A stretch of DNA of 64,000 nucleotides from Alcanivorax sp. 1008. Lineage in GTDB: Bacteria > Pseudomonadota > Gammaproteobacteria > Pseudomonadales > Alcanivoracaceae. The stretch spans positions 77,131 through 141,130 of the forward strand of contig NZ_JAFMPS010000002.1 in NCBI RefSeq assembly GCF_020667895.1, written 5' to 3'. Of the stretch, positions 56,251 through 64,000 are shown piece by piece. The notes under the pieces are model-generated. The model was not told the origin of the DNA. It did not search any database and was given only the letters and a program-made list of their open reading frames with translations. Each line of letters starts with the position of its first letter. The first letter of the stretch is position 1. Both the position numbers and the translations under genes were made by a program.

Positions 56251-56757
56251 GTGACCCTGATAACCCGTCTGCTGGCACCCCGTTTACTAAATTTTTTCGC
56301 CTTCCTGGCCTGCTTTGTAGCCATCGCCGGCGCCCTGTATCTGGAGCATTTCGAGGGACTTGATCCCTGCCCACTGTGTATTTTCCAGCGTGTCGGAGTG
56401 ATTTTTGCCGGGCTGTTCTTCCTGCTCGCCACCCTGCATAACCCGGGCGCTGTCGGCCAACGGGTTTACGCTGTGCTGGCCGGCATTGGCGCTATCGGCG
56501 GTGGTGCCGTGGCCGCCCGCCATATCTGGCTGCAAGGGCTGCCGCCGGAGGACGTGCCCGCCTGCGGCCCGGCGCTGGACTACATGATGGACGTGTTTCC
56601 GTTTCTGGAAGTCATGAGCATGGTGCTGACCGGCTCCGGCGAATGCGCCAAGATCGACTGGCTGTTCCTCGGCATCTCCCTGCCCATGTGGTCGCTACTG
56701 GTAGCGATCGGCCTGACCGGCGTCGCCCTGTTCCAGCTTCTGCGTCGCCATGCTTGA
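56251..56757 (+). CDS. dsbB: Disulfide bond formation protein DsbB
   Basis: 168 residues, four membrane helices. The first periplasmic pair CPLC ([11 protein letters not shown]), adjacent to the quinone-contact Arg, and the second loop pair ([11 protein letters not shown] and [10 protein letters not shown]) are intact. It reoxidises DsbA and passes electrons to quinone. It starts at a GTG with GGAGAGG upstream. Its end overlaps the lrgA start by 8 bp. Confidence 0.95.
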   Translation: MTLITRLLAPRLLNFFAFLACFVAIAGALYLEHFEGLDPCPLCIFQRVGVIFAGLFFLLATLHNPGAVGQRVYAVLAGIGAIGGGAVAARHIWLQGLPPEDVPACGPALDYMMDVFPFLEVMSMVLTGSGECAKIDWLFLGISLPMWSLLVAIGLTGVALFQLLRRHA

Positions 56758-57091
56758 TGGTCTGCTGATCCTGCTGGCATTCCAGTTTGCCGGTGATCTG
56801 CTAGTTCGCACCCTCGGCCTGCCACTGCCAGGCCCGGTGCTGGGCATGGTGCTGCTGCTGATTGCCCTGACCACCCGAGCGGCGGTGCTGCAGCGAGTGG
56901 CGCCCGCCGCCAATCTGCTGATTGGTAATCTGACCCTGCTGTTCTTCCCCATCGGTATTGGCATCGTGCTGGAGTGGGAGCGCTACTCGAAGCATGGTCT
57001 AGCCCTGCTGGTATCCATCGTCGCCGGCACAATCATTGCCCTGGTTTTGGTCACCGCCCTGCTCAAGCTGTTACTGCGGAGCCAGCCGTGA
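56750..57091 (+). CDS. lrgA: CidA/LrgA family holin-like protein
   Basis: 113 residues with four hydrophobic helices and the family block [15 protein letters not shown] followed by [19 protein letters not shown]. CidA/LrgA proteins are holin-like and, with CidB/LrgB partners, influence autolysis and pyruvate/glycolate movement. It overlaps dsbB by 8 bp and lrgB by 4 bp. Confidence 0.88.
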   Translation: MLDGLLILLAFQFAGDLLVRTLGLPLPGPVLGMVLLLIALTTRAAVLQRVAPAANLLIGNLTLLFFPIGIGIVLEWERYSKHGLALLVSIVAGTIIALVLVTALLKLLLRSQP

Positions 57092-57792
57092 GCGCCTTCA
57101 ATACCCCGCTGTTTGCCCTGTTCCTGACGCTGGCCAGCTACCGTCTGGCCTGGTGGCTGTATGAACGCAGCGGCCGGCATCCATTGGCTCACCCCTTTCT
57201 GGTGGCCATGGTTCCAGTGATTATCACCCTGCTGCTGCTGGGGATTTCCTATCGGGACTACCTTGCCGGCACCGCAGTACTGCAGTTTTTCCTCGGCCCA
57301 GCCACCGTGGCGCTAGCCTGGCCGCTGTATCGCCAGCTGACCACCCTGCGCAAGATCTGGGGACAGGTGCTGGTATATATCCTGATTGGCGCCCCGTTGG
57401 CAGCCGGCCTGGCAATCGGCCTGGCGGCCATGTGTGGTGCGCCGCTGGATGTTATTGGCTCGCTGGCGCCGAAATCCATCACCACCCCGATCGCTCTTGA
57501 AGTCAGCCGCATGACCGGCGGCTACCCAGCTCTGGCGGCAGGCGCCGTGGCCATCACCGGTATCGTCGGGGTGCTTGCCGCTCCACTGGTGTTCCGCCTG
57601 CTCAAGGTCAGCGACGACCGAATTCGCGGGCTGGCCCTTGGGCTGGTGGCCCATGCCATTGGCACCGCCCGTGCATTCGAGTATGGCGAGCGAGCGGGCG
57701 CTTACTCCTCCCTGGCTTTGGGGCTCACTGGCCTGCTCACTGCCATCGCCCTGCCATGGCTGTGGCCATGGATCAGCGCCCTGCTGCAATAA
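57088..57792 (+). CDS. lrgB: CidB/LrgB family membrane protein
   Basis: 234 residues from a GTG overlapping the lrgA stop by 4 bp. About 6-7 helices. Family signatures: FFLGPATVALAWPLYRQ, LAPKSITTPIALEVSRMTGGYPALAAGAVAITGIVG and GLALGLVAHAIGTARAFE. It works with LrgA. A longer frame from 56974 runs through lrgA and is rejected. Confidence 0.92.
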   Translation: MSAFNTPLFALFLTLASYRLAWWLYERSGRHPLAHPFLVAMVPVIITLLLLGISYRDYLAGTAVLQFFLGPATVALAWPLYRQLTTLRKIWGQVLVYILIGAPLAAGLAIGLAAMCGAPLDVIGSLAPKSITTPIALEVSRMTGGYPALAAGAVAITGIVGVLAAPLVFRLLKVSDDRIRGLALGLVAHAIGTARAFEYGERAGAYSSLALGLTGLLTAIALPWLWPWISALLQ

Positions 57793-57991
57793 CTCCAGCG
57801 ACTTTCGCCACGGCTTTTTATGAGAAATCCGTCTTTTGGCTAACCCTATGTTTTTACGCGCTATTATTCGCAAAAAGCAAAAAGTTTGAGGTAGTTCAGC
57901 CACGGCCAATTGCATGCGCCGCCGAGCCGCGCCTTACTTGTCCTCCCCCGCTAACAAGGGGAACGACGAAGACGGAATTTCGGAGGAAGCC

Positions 57992-58480
57992 ATGTCATAC
58001 CATTCCCACGCTGCCCTGCAGCAATGGCAACGGATTGAATTACTGGTCCAGCAATGGCTGGGCGAACGCCAGCAGATTCTGCGCATGCTATTCAGCCTGC
58101 GCACCCTGATCAGCAGCGACCGACAACGCAGTCCACTACCCCAGCGGGTGCAGCAGTTCTGTCAGTTGCTGATGGATTATGTCAGCGCCGGATACTTCGA
58201 GGTTTACCGGGAACTGGCCCGAGAGGTCCACCATACCCAGCCGGAAAACCGGGCCCTGGTAGCCGCCATCCTGCAACGACTGGAAGAGTCCACGGATGCA
58301 GCCCTGGCATTCAATGACGACTTTGACAGCAACGGCAATATCACCGCCCTGCGAGCTAATCTGCCACAGCGACTGCATGAGTTGTTGATCAAGCTGGAAG
58401 AGAGGTTTGCTCTGGAAGATCAGCTAATTGTAAGCATTCACCAACGGGAAAGTCCGCCACAGCGGATGTTGGTACACTGA
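57992..58480 (+). CDS. rsd: Anti-sigma70 factor Rsd/AlgQ
   Basis: 162 residues from the ATG at 57992 (CGGAGGA upstream). Helical, with the family segment QQFCQLLMDYVSAGYFEVYRELARE and a C-terminal LEERFALEDQLI. It sequesters RpoD to favour stationary-phase sigma factors. The upstream ~200 bp probably holds its promoter. It converges on the FKBP gene. Confidence 0.88.
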   Translation: MSYHSHAALQQWQRIELLVQQWLGERQQILRMLFSLRTLISSDRQRSPLPQRVQQFCQLLMDYVSAGYFEVYRELAREVHHTQPENRALVAAILQRLEESTDAALAFNDDFDSNGNITALRANLPQRLHELLIKLEERFALEDQLIVSIHQRESPPQRMLVH

Positions 58481-58510
58481 CGTAGTACGGCGGGAATTAG
58501 GACAGGAGAA

Positions 58511-58538
58511 CACACCACCGGCTCAGGCCGGTGGTGTG
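58511..58538. terminator. Bidirectional terminator between rsd and the FKBP gene
   Basis: A perfect 12-bp stem CACACCACCGGC / GCCGGTGGTGTG with loop TCAG, 8 bp after the FKBP stop and 30 bp after the rsd stop. There are no long T tracts, so its strength rests on the stem. Confidence 0.7.
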
Positions 58539-58546
58539 CCAGGGTA

Positions 58547-59248
58547 TTACTCTTTAACGATGTCGAGCAGTTCCACTTCGAATATCAGCGTAGCATTCGG
58601 GCCAATCACACCACCCGCGCCCTGCTCACCATAGGCCAGGTGCGGCGGCAGCACGATGCGCCACTTGTCACCGATCTTCATCATCGGCAGAGCTTCCTGC
58701 CAACCTTCGATAACACGATCCAGCGGGAAGGTAGCCGGCTCGCCACGATCAACCGAGCTGTCGAATACGGTGCCGTCGATCAGGGTGCCATGGTAATGAG
58801 CAACCACGGTGTCGGTAGCAGCAGGGCTGGCGCCGTCGCCAGAGGCCAGCACTTCGTACTGCAAGCCGCTATCGGTTACGGTGACGCCCTCTTTCTCGGC
58901 ATCAGCAGCGCGAAATGCTGCGCCTTCGGCCAGGTTTTCATCTGCCTCACGAGCCATTTCAGCCTGCTCCTCTTCCATCTTCTTCTGCTGGAAAGCCATG
59001 ATCACTTCATCCATGGTTTCCGGGTCCATCAGAGCCTTGTCGCCTTCACCCAGTGCACCAGTGCGCATGCCGGCCAAAAAGCTGTCCAGATCGATACCAT
59101 CCATCCGGCCCTGCATCTGCTCACCGGTACGAAAGCCCAGCGCGTAAGCCGCTTTCTGGTCGTCATTATCCAAACTAACCTTGGGCGCATTGTCGCCACA
59201 GGCAGTCAATGCCACCGTACCAGCGATCAGCAGTGCAAACTTGTTCAT
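58547..59248 (-). CDS. fkpA: FKBP-type peptidyl-prolyl isomerase lipoprotein (FkpA/Mip-like)
   Basis: 233 residues. Lipoprotein signal with lipobox LTACG. An N-terminal dimerisation domain (KAAYALGFRTGEQMQ...VIMAFQQKKMEEEQAEMA) with a long linking helix precedes a C-terminal FKBP domain (DTVVAHYHGTLIDGTVFDSSVDRGEPATFPLDRVIEGWQEALPMMKIGDKWRIVLPPHLAYGEQGAG). It is a periplasmic folding catalyst. Confidence 0.93.
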   Translation of the reverse strand: MNKFALLIAGTVALTACGDNAPKVSLDNDDQKAAYALGFRTGEQMQGRMDGIDLDSFLAGMRTGALGEGDKALMDPETMDEVIMAFQQKKMEEEQAEMAREADENLAEGAAFRAADAEKEGVTVTDSGLQYEVLASGDGASPAATDTVVAHYHGTLIDGTVFDSSVDRGEPATFPLDRVIEGWQEALPMMKIGDKWRIVLPPHLAYGEQGAGGVIGPNATLIFEVELLDIVKE

Positions 59249-59273
59249 CTTGCCTCCATTGCGAGTAATGTAA

Positions 59274-59588
59274 TTATTGTGAATCTACCGAAGTCCCCTG
59301 ACGAATAGCCTCAGAGGACAATGTGCGGATCTCTTTTTGTTCCATCGGTTCCGCTACCACACCAGGTGGCGGCACCTGACCAAACTGCCAGTTCCCGGAT
59401 GAATCACGCCAGCGGTACATGGCAGGCAGTTCATCCTGCTGTCCAGCGGAAAATAATCCGGTCGACTCGGAGACACCCTGACGAAGGCTGTCTGGCTGAA
59501 TCAACGGTTGACCGTTTTCCATCGGCACGTACATCAGTGCCGCCAGCACCGCAGCCGCCAGGGCGATAACCAACAAAAAATACTTCAT
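59274..59588 (-). CDS. Small membrane-anchored protein with a DUF4124-like C-terminal part
   Basis: 104 residues from the ATG at 59588. One N-terminal hydrophobic helix (MKYFLLVIALAAAVLAALMYV), then a periplasmic part with YRWRDSSGNWQFGQVPPPG, the DUF4124-type pattern (YKWxDxxGxxxfsdxPP). Function unknown. It is upstream of the FKBP gene on the same strand, 25 bp apart, so likely cotranscribed. Confidence 0.72.
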   Translation of the reverse strand: MKYFLLVIALAAAVLAALMYVPMENGQPLIQPDSLRQGVSESTGLFSAGQQDELPAMYRWRDSSGNWQFGQVPPPGVVAEPMEQKEIRTLSSEAIRQGTSVDSQ

Positions 59589-59742
59589 GGCCTCAACCCC
59601 CCCTGATTGCCGGCGAAGCGGCAAGCATACAGGCGTTTAACTGCCCTTGTCATGGCACACGGATGCACCCTGTCACGATTTTCATATCGGCTGCTGCACA
59701 GTGGGCTACGCTATCCTATAGTGGCACCAGAAAGGGGAGACC

Positions 59743-60501
59743 ATGTCTGTCAGCGAAAGTGCAGTAACTCCACAAGATGATGTTCTGACCCCGGCGCGCC
59801 CCGTTGCAAACCGGGCTGACCAGCATTTTGTCATTCTGCTGGCCAACGCCAAGGGCGGCTGCGGCAAAACCACGCTTTCCACCAGTCTGGCCAGCTACTA
59901 CGCCGGCAGCGGCCGCGACGTCACCCTGCTCGACCTTGACCCCCAGCAATCCGCCTCCCAGTGGTGCCGGCAACGCCAGCAAGGTGGCAACGACGATATC
60001 CGCCTGATATCCATCCCGTTAGACAGAAGCTTTCATGCCGGCAAGCTACAACAGGCCCTGCGCCAGACCAACGATCTGCTGATCATCGATTCCCCGGCGG
60101 GCCTCGACGGTAGTGCCCTGAATGCCTTGCTGAATATTTCCCGGGTGGTTTTGGTGCCGGTGCTGCCCAGCCCCATCGATATTCGCGCCGCCACCCGCTT
60201 TATGCAGGCGGTGATGCTATCCCCCGCCAATCGGCGCAGACCGAAACGACTGGCGGTGATTGCCAACCGCGCCCGCGAGCGCACCCGCATGTACTCCCGT
60301 CTGGAGCTATTCCTGACCAGCCTGAAGATTCCGTTCCTGAGCACCCTGCGCGACACCCAGCTATATGTTCGGGCCGCCGGCGAAGGATGCGGCGTGCTTG
60401 ACCTGCGCGAAGCAGATCAGCAGGACCGTGATGCCTGGCGCACGGTAATCGAGTGGCTGGAAGTGCAGCGTCACCTGAGCGGCGTCATCCCTCGGCTGTA
60501 A
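59743..60501 (+). CDS. ParA/MinD-type ATPase without a ParB partner
   Basis: 252 residues. Deviant Walker A KGGCGKTTLSTSL (signature Lys present), A' motif VTLLDLDPQQSASQW, and Walker B LLIIDSPAGLDG. No parB-like gene or parS-like repeats are seen nearby, so it may position another cargo (for example a chemoreceptor, carboxysome-like or cell-pole complex) rather than DNA. It stands alone with a promoter region shared divergently with the DUF4124-like gene. Confidence 0.85.
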   Translation: MSVSESAVTPQDDVLTPARPVANRADQHFVILLANAKGGCGKTTLSTSLASYYAGSGRDVTLLDLDPQQSASQWCRQRQQGGNDDIRLISIPLDRSFHAGKLQQALRQTNDLLIIDSPAGLDGSALNALLNISRVVLVPVLPSPIDIRAATRFMQAVMLSPANRRRPKRLAVIANRARERTRMYSRLELFLTSLKIPFLSTLRDTQLYVRAAGEGCGVLDLREADQQDRDAWRTVIEWLEVQRHLSGVIPRL

Positions 60502-60630
60502 TGGCCTGTAAAACCGACCTGTGGACCGTTGTAGAGCTGTTGCCGACGCCTCCCCTGCGCTAGAGTTGGTCACCAAGGCAGATAACAATAACAGCGGCCA
60601 TTAAGGTCGAATAACCCGTCTGGAGCATTC

Positions 60631-62937
60631 ATGCGCCACAGCCACCTCGGCAAATTGATGCTGATTCTGGTCGGGCTTGTCGGTGCGCTGCAACTGGCCA
60701 GCCACCTGACCTCGCGCCATGCCATCCACGACTCTCTGGTGGAGGACGCCGCACGGGAACTGCGTATCGGCGCGGATATTTTCTCTGAACTACTCGGCCA
60801 CCACGCCACCCAGTTGAGTACGCCCAGCCGCATGCTGGCCATGGACGAGTCATTCCGGCAGGCCGTCATAGCCGACGATGTCACCACCATCAATAACGCG
60901 CTGACCGGGCTGGCCAGCCTGCTGAAAGCGGATCTGGTGCTGCTATCCAACAATCAGGGCCGGCTGATCAGCCCGCAAAGAGCCGCCGCACCAAGGAACC
61001 TGCCGCAGGACAGGGCGAGCCGGGTGGACTACCTGATCCTCGCCGGGCAGGCCTATGAAATCGTTATGATTCCCGTGCCGGATACAGGCCAGAACGACTG
61101 GCTGGTGGTGGGCTATCTGCTTGATGAAGCGCTGGTCTGGAATCTGTCCCAGCTCACCAATCTGGATGTCTCCCTGCTCAGCACAACCGGACGCGACCTG
61201 ATCGCCAGCACCTTATTGCCCGAGCAGGCGAAGACCGCCGCCAGCTGGCTTGCCAACACCAACCATTCCAGCGAGCCGGGTCAGGCGGTTGCCGAAGGTG
61301 CCAACTTCCTGTTCCTCACCTTGCCGCTATCTGATGAAGTCAGTGCCGTGCTGCAGTTACCCATGGAGCGTGTGCTGGCGCCGTCCCATGCCCTGGACCG
61401 ACAGCTGATATGGCTGACCATTGCCGGCCTGCTGCTGGCCGTACTGGCTGCGGTGCTGCTGGCCCGTGGCATCAGCCGCCCGGTGACGGCACTGGCCAAT
61501 GCCGCGCAGCGCATTACCTCGGGCCACTACAACACCGTCATGGCGGTGCGCGGCGATGACCAGTTCAGTGCCCTGGCGAAAGCGTTCAATGCCATGCAGG
61601 GCGCCATCGCGGAACGCGAGCAGCGCCTTGTTCATCAGGCAGAACATGACTCCCTCACTGGCCTGCCCAACCGTCGCGTTGCCCTGCTGTTGCTGGAGGA
61701 AGCCATTAAAGACGGCAAGCCCTTCGCGGTCATGGCACTGGACCTGAACCGCTTCAAGGAAATTAACGACGCCCTTGGCCATGGCGTGGGCGATCAGGTA
61801 TTGGGTGTTGTGGCGCGGCGCCTTGCCACCAATACCAAGGAGCGAGACTTGTCAGCCCGTCTTGGTGCCGATGAGTTTTTACTGCTGCTCAGCGATGTCG
61901 ATACCGCCCAGGCCATCCACGTGGCCCACCGCATTCGTGACCGGGTTGTACAAACCGTAGAACTGGATGACCTGCACCTGAATGTTGAAGCCAGCATTGG
62001 TATTGCCCTGTTCCCCGAACACGGCACCGATGGCGAAACCCTGATGCGACGCGCCGACATCGCCATGTACGATGCCAAGCAGGCAGGCCACCAGGTGGCG
62101 GTATATCAGCCCGGCTGGGATGAGCGTCACCTGCGCCGCTTGTCGCTGGCCCGCGACCTCAAGGAAGCACTGATCAACGAAGATTTGCACCTGCTTTACC
62201 AGCCGAAAGCGGCGCTAAGAGATCGCGAACGAATCGGCGCCGAAGCATTGATCCGCTGGCACCACCCCACCCTGGGACCACTGCGTCCGGATGAATTTAT
62301 TGTCATTGCCGAAGACGCTGGTCATATCAATCGACTGACCCGCTGGGTGCTGAAAGCCGCCGTGCAGCAGTTGCAGCAATGGCACCGCGAGCACCTGATG
62401 GTGCAACTGTCGGTGAATATTTCCGCCAGCGATTTGCAGGATGAAGACCTGCCCGGCTTTATCGCCACCTTGCTGACTAACGCCGAAGTAGAGCCCCAGG
62501 CTTTATGTCTGGAAATCACCGAAAGCTCGGTAATGAAAGACGAGTATCAGGGCCACGCCATGCTGGCACGACTAAAAGGCATTGGCCTGCGACTGGCGGT
62601 GGATGATTTCGGCACGGGCTATTCGTCCCTGTCGCAACTGAAGCGTATGCCGGTGGACGAACTGAAGATCGACAAATCCTTTGTTCTGAATCTGGACCAC
62701 AGCGACGACGATGCGGTGATCGTTCACTCAACCATTGAGCTGGGCCATAACATGGGTCTGGAAGTGGTGGCCGAAGGGGTGGAAAACCGGGAAACCGTCA
62801 TGCTGCTGGAAAGTTTTGGTTGCGACATGATTCAGGGCTTCCTGCTGGGCAAACCAATGAGCGCCACCGAGTTAGCGGTGTGGGCCAGAGCATGGCTGGA
62901 ACAGCCGCGAATCGGCGAACAGAGTCTGTCGGCCTGA
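60631..62937 (+). CDS. Membrane-bound GGDEF-EAL protein with GADEF site
   Basis: 768 residues. N-terminal membrane helix (LMLILVGLVGALQLA), a periplasmic sensor of about 240 residues, a second helix (LIWLTIAGLLLAVLAAVLLA), HAMP (RGISRPVTALANAAQRITSGHY), a GGDEF domain (HDSLTGLPNRRVALLLL...; signature GADEF) and an EAL domain (AEALIRWHHP, ISASDLQ, CLEITESS, AVDDFGTGYSSLSQL, LKIDKSFV, VVAEGVE). All EAL catalytic landmarks are intact, so c-di-GMP hydrolysis is likely; GADEF may reduce cyclase activity or bind GTP as a regulator. Confidence 0.93.
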   Translation: MRHSHLGKLMLILVGLVGALQLASHLTSRHAIHDSLVEDAARELRIGADIFSELLGHHATQLSTPSRMLAMDESFRQAVIADDVTTINNALTGLASLLKADLVLLSNNQGRLISPQRAAAPRNLPQDRASRVDYLILAGQAYEIVMIPVPDTGQNDWLVVGYLLDEALVWNLSQLTNLDVSLLSTTGRDLIASTLLPEQAKTAASWLANTNHSSEPGQAVAEGANFLFLTLPLSDEVSAVLQLPMERVLAPSHALDRQLIWLTIAGLLLAVLAAVLLARGISRPVTALANAAQRITSGHYNTVMAVRGDDQFSALAKAFNAMQGAIAEREQRLVHQAEHDSLTGLPNRRVALLLLEEAIKDGKPFAVMALDLNRFKEINDALGHGVGDQVLGVVARRLATNTKERDLSARLGADEFLLLLSDVDTAQAIHVAHRIRDRVVQTVELDDLHLNVEASIGIALFPEHGTDGETLMRRADIAMYDAKQAGHQVAVYQPGWDERHLRRLSLARDLKEALINEDLHLLYQPKAALRDRERIGAEALIRWHHPTLGPLRPDEFIVIAEDAGHINRLTRWVLKAAVQQLQQWHREHLMVQLSVNISASDLQDEDLPGFIATLLTNAEVEPQALCLEITESSVMKDEYQGHAMLARLKGIGLRLAVDDFGTGYSSLSQLKRMPVDELKIDKSFVLNLDHSDDDAVIVHSTIELGHNMGLEVVAEGVENRETVMLLESFGCDMIQGFLLGKPMSATELAVWARAWLEQPRIGEQSLSA

Positions 62938-62992
62938 CAGAAACATCTCCCGCTCTGCTACACTCGCGCTTCATTTTCCACCCGGCTCCGTC

Positions 62993-64000
62993 ATGATCCA
63001 GCTTGAAAGCCTGCGCCTGCGACGCGGCCCCGATATTCTTCTCGACCACGCCAGCATGACCCTGCACGGTGGTTGGAAAATCGGCCTGACCGGTCGCAAT
63101 GGTTGCGGTAAAAGCTCCCTGTTCGCCCTGCTCAGCGGCCATCTTGAAGCGGACGCTGGCAGCCTGTCCGTGCCCGCAGACTGGCGCATGGCGATCATGG
63201 CTCAGGAAGTCCCGGCGCTGGACCAGCCCGCCATCGACTATGTGCTGGATGGCAACACACCGCTGCGCGCCGCGGAACAGGCCCTGCGTGATGCGGAAGC
63301 CAGTGCTGACGGCATGGCCATTGGTCATGCCCATGAAAAACTCGATGCCCTTAATGCCTGGTCACTACCCGCCCGCGCCGCTGAAGTGCTGGCCGGTCTG
63401 GGTTTTGCCGCTGACGCGCAAAACAATCCGGTGGCCAGCTTCTCCGGTGGCTGGCGCATGCGCCTTAATCTGGCCCGGGTGCTGCTGGCGGATGCCGACC
63501 TGCTGCTGCTCGACGAACCCACCAACCACCTGGATCTGGATGCGGTGCTGTGGCTGCAGGACTGGCTGCAACAGGCACCGCAAACCCTGCTGCTGATTTC
63601 CCACGACCGGGATTTTCTCGACGCCACCATCAGCCATATTCTGCATATCGAACAGCAGCGCCTGACCCTGTACAGCGGCAACTATTCCGCCTTCGAACGG
63701 CAGCGGGCCGAGCGCATGGCCCAGCAAACCCATGTGTACGAAAAACAAAAAGCCCAGGCCGCTCACCTGCAAAAATTTATCGACCGCTTTCGCGCCCAGG
63801 CCACCAAAGCCCGGCAAGCACAAAGCCGTCTGAAGGCACTGGCGAAACTGGAATTAATTGCCCCCGCCCATGCGGAAGACGGTTTCAGTTTCAGCTTCCC
63901 CAAACCGCTCAAACTGCCCAACCCCATGCTCGATCTGGTCAAGGTGCAGTGCGGTTATGGCGACACGGCCATCCTTCATGATGTGACCTTTTCTATCCGC
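62993..64000 (+). CDS. yheS: ABC-F family ATPase (YheS-like), 3'-truncated by the window edge
   Basis: 336 codons to the window end with no stop. First ATPase domain: Walker A GLTGRNGCGKSSL, signature FSGGWRMRLNLARVLL, Walker B DLLLLDEPTNHLDLDA and His loop ISHDRDFLD. The ABC-F linker follows (YSGNYSAFERQRAERMAQQ...FRAQATKARQAQSR), then the start of the second ATPase domain (VKVQCGYGDTAILHDVTFSI). Such proteins act on stalled ribosomes; no membrane domain. Confidence 0.92.
   Translation, partial: MIQLESLRLRRGPDILLDHASMTLHGGWKIGLTGRNGCGKSSLFALLSGHLEADAGSLSVPADWRMAIMAQEVPALDQPAIDYVLDGNTPLRAAEQALRDAEASADGMAIGHAHEKLDALNAWSLPARAAEVLAGLGFAADAQNNPVASFSGGWRMRLNLARVLLADADLLLLDEPTNHLDLDAVLWLQDWLQQAPQTLLLISHDRDFLDATISHILHIEQQRLTLYSGNYSAFERQRAERMAQQTHVYEKQKAQAAHLQKFIDRFRAQATKARQAQSRLKALAKLELIAPAHAEDGFSFSFPKPLKLPNPMLDLVKVQCGYGDTAILHDVTFSIR

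Overview
The window looks like a chromosomal segment of a marine, lipid-using gammaproteobacterium, most like the Alcanivorax group. This is inferred from gene content and moderately high GC, not from a database search. Core genes of this kind are present: yggX, htpG, cysQ, yrfG-hslR-hslO, pckA, envZ-ompR, pilH, tex, gshA, rmf, dsbB, lrgAB, rsd, an FKBP isomerase and an ABC-F ATPase. There is also a family I lipase pair with its dedicated foldase.

Layout. 1-4.2 kb: tRNA-Phe, yggX, two long palindromic repeats, htpG and an SLC13-type anion transporter. 4.2-7.8 kb: two tandem secreted lipases with duplicated upstream regions, followed by the lipase foldase lifO. 8-16.1 kb: a giant secreted SpvB/VCBS/Rhs protein on the minus strand. 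An AT-rich two-helix membrane protein (candidate immunity protein) starts 4 bp beyond its stop, and a small secreted protein lies upstream. 16.4-22 kb: a hydrolase, cysQ, the yrfG-hslR-hslO heat-shock cluster and pckA.

22.0-35.6 kb is the main accessory region: a 13.55-kb element bounded by 26-bp perfect terminal inverted repeats. A 7-bp duplication of the target flanks it. Removing the element and one copy of the duplication restores a perfect bidirectional terminator between pckA and a convergent hydrolase gene. The element starts with a long zinc-ribbon DDE-transposase-like gene. It then carries a WYL-domain regulator, divergent from an N6-adenine-type DNA methylase overlapping a small PD-(D/E)XK nuclease-like gene. 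Further cargo is a DnaQ-like exonuclease, a nucleotidase fused to a phage-like domain, a DUF4041/GIY-YIG protein with a small basic partner, a tRNA-like gene with a 31-nt anticodon-loop insertion, a winged-helix protein, and an unknown gene flanked by ~120-bp direct repeats. I interpret this as a transposon-borne defence island with a WYL-regulated methylase-nuclease module. I do not recognise it as a named system.

35.6-64 kb returns to chromosomal genes: hydrolase, VOC protein, TauE/SafE permease, NDH-2-like dehydrogenase, an MbnP/MbnH/outer-membrane trio probably for copper, envZ/ompR, an RND efflux pair with an unusual C-terminal membrane extension, pilH, tex, gshA, rmf, dsbB, lrgAB, rsd, FKBP, an orphan ParA, a GADEF/EAL protein, and a partial ABC-F gene running off the right edge.
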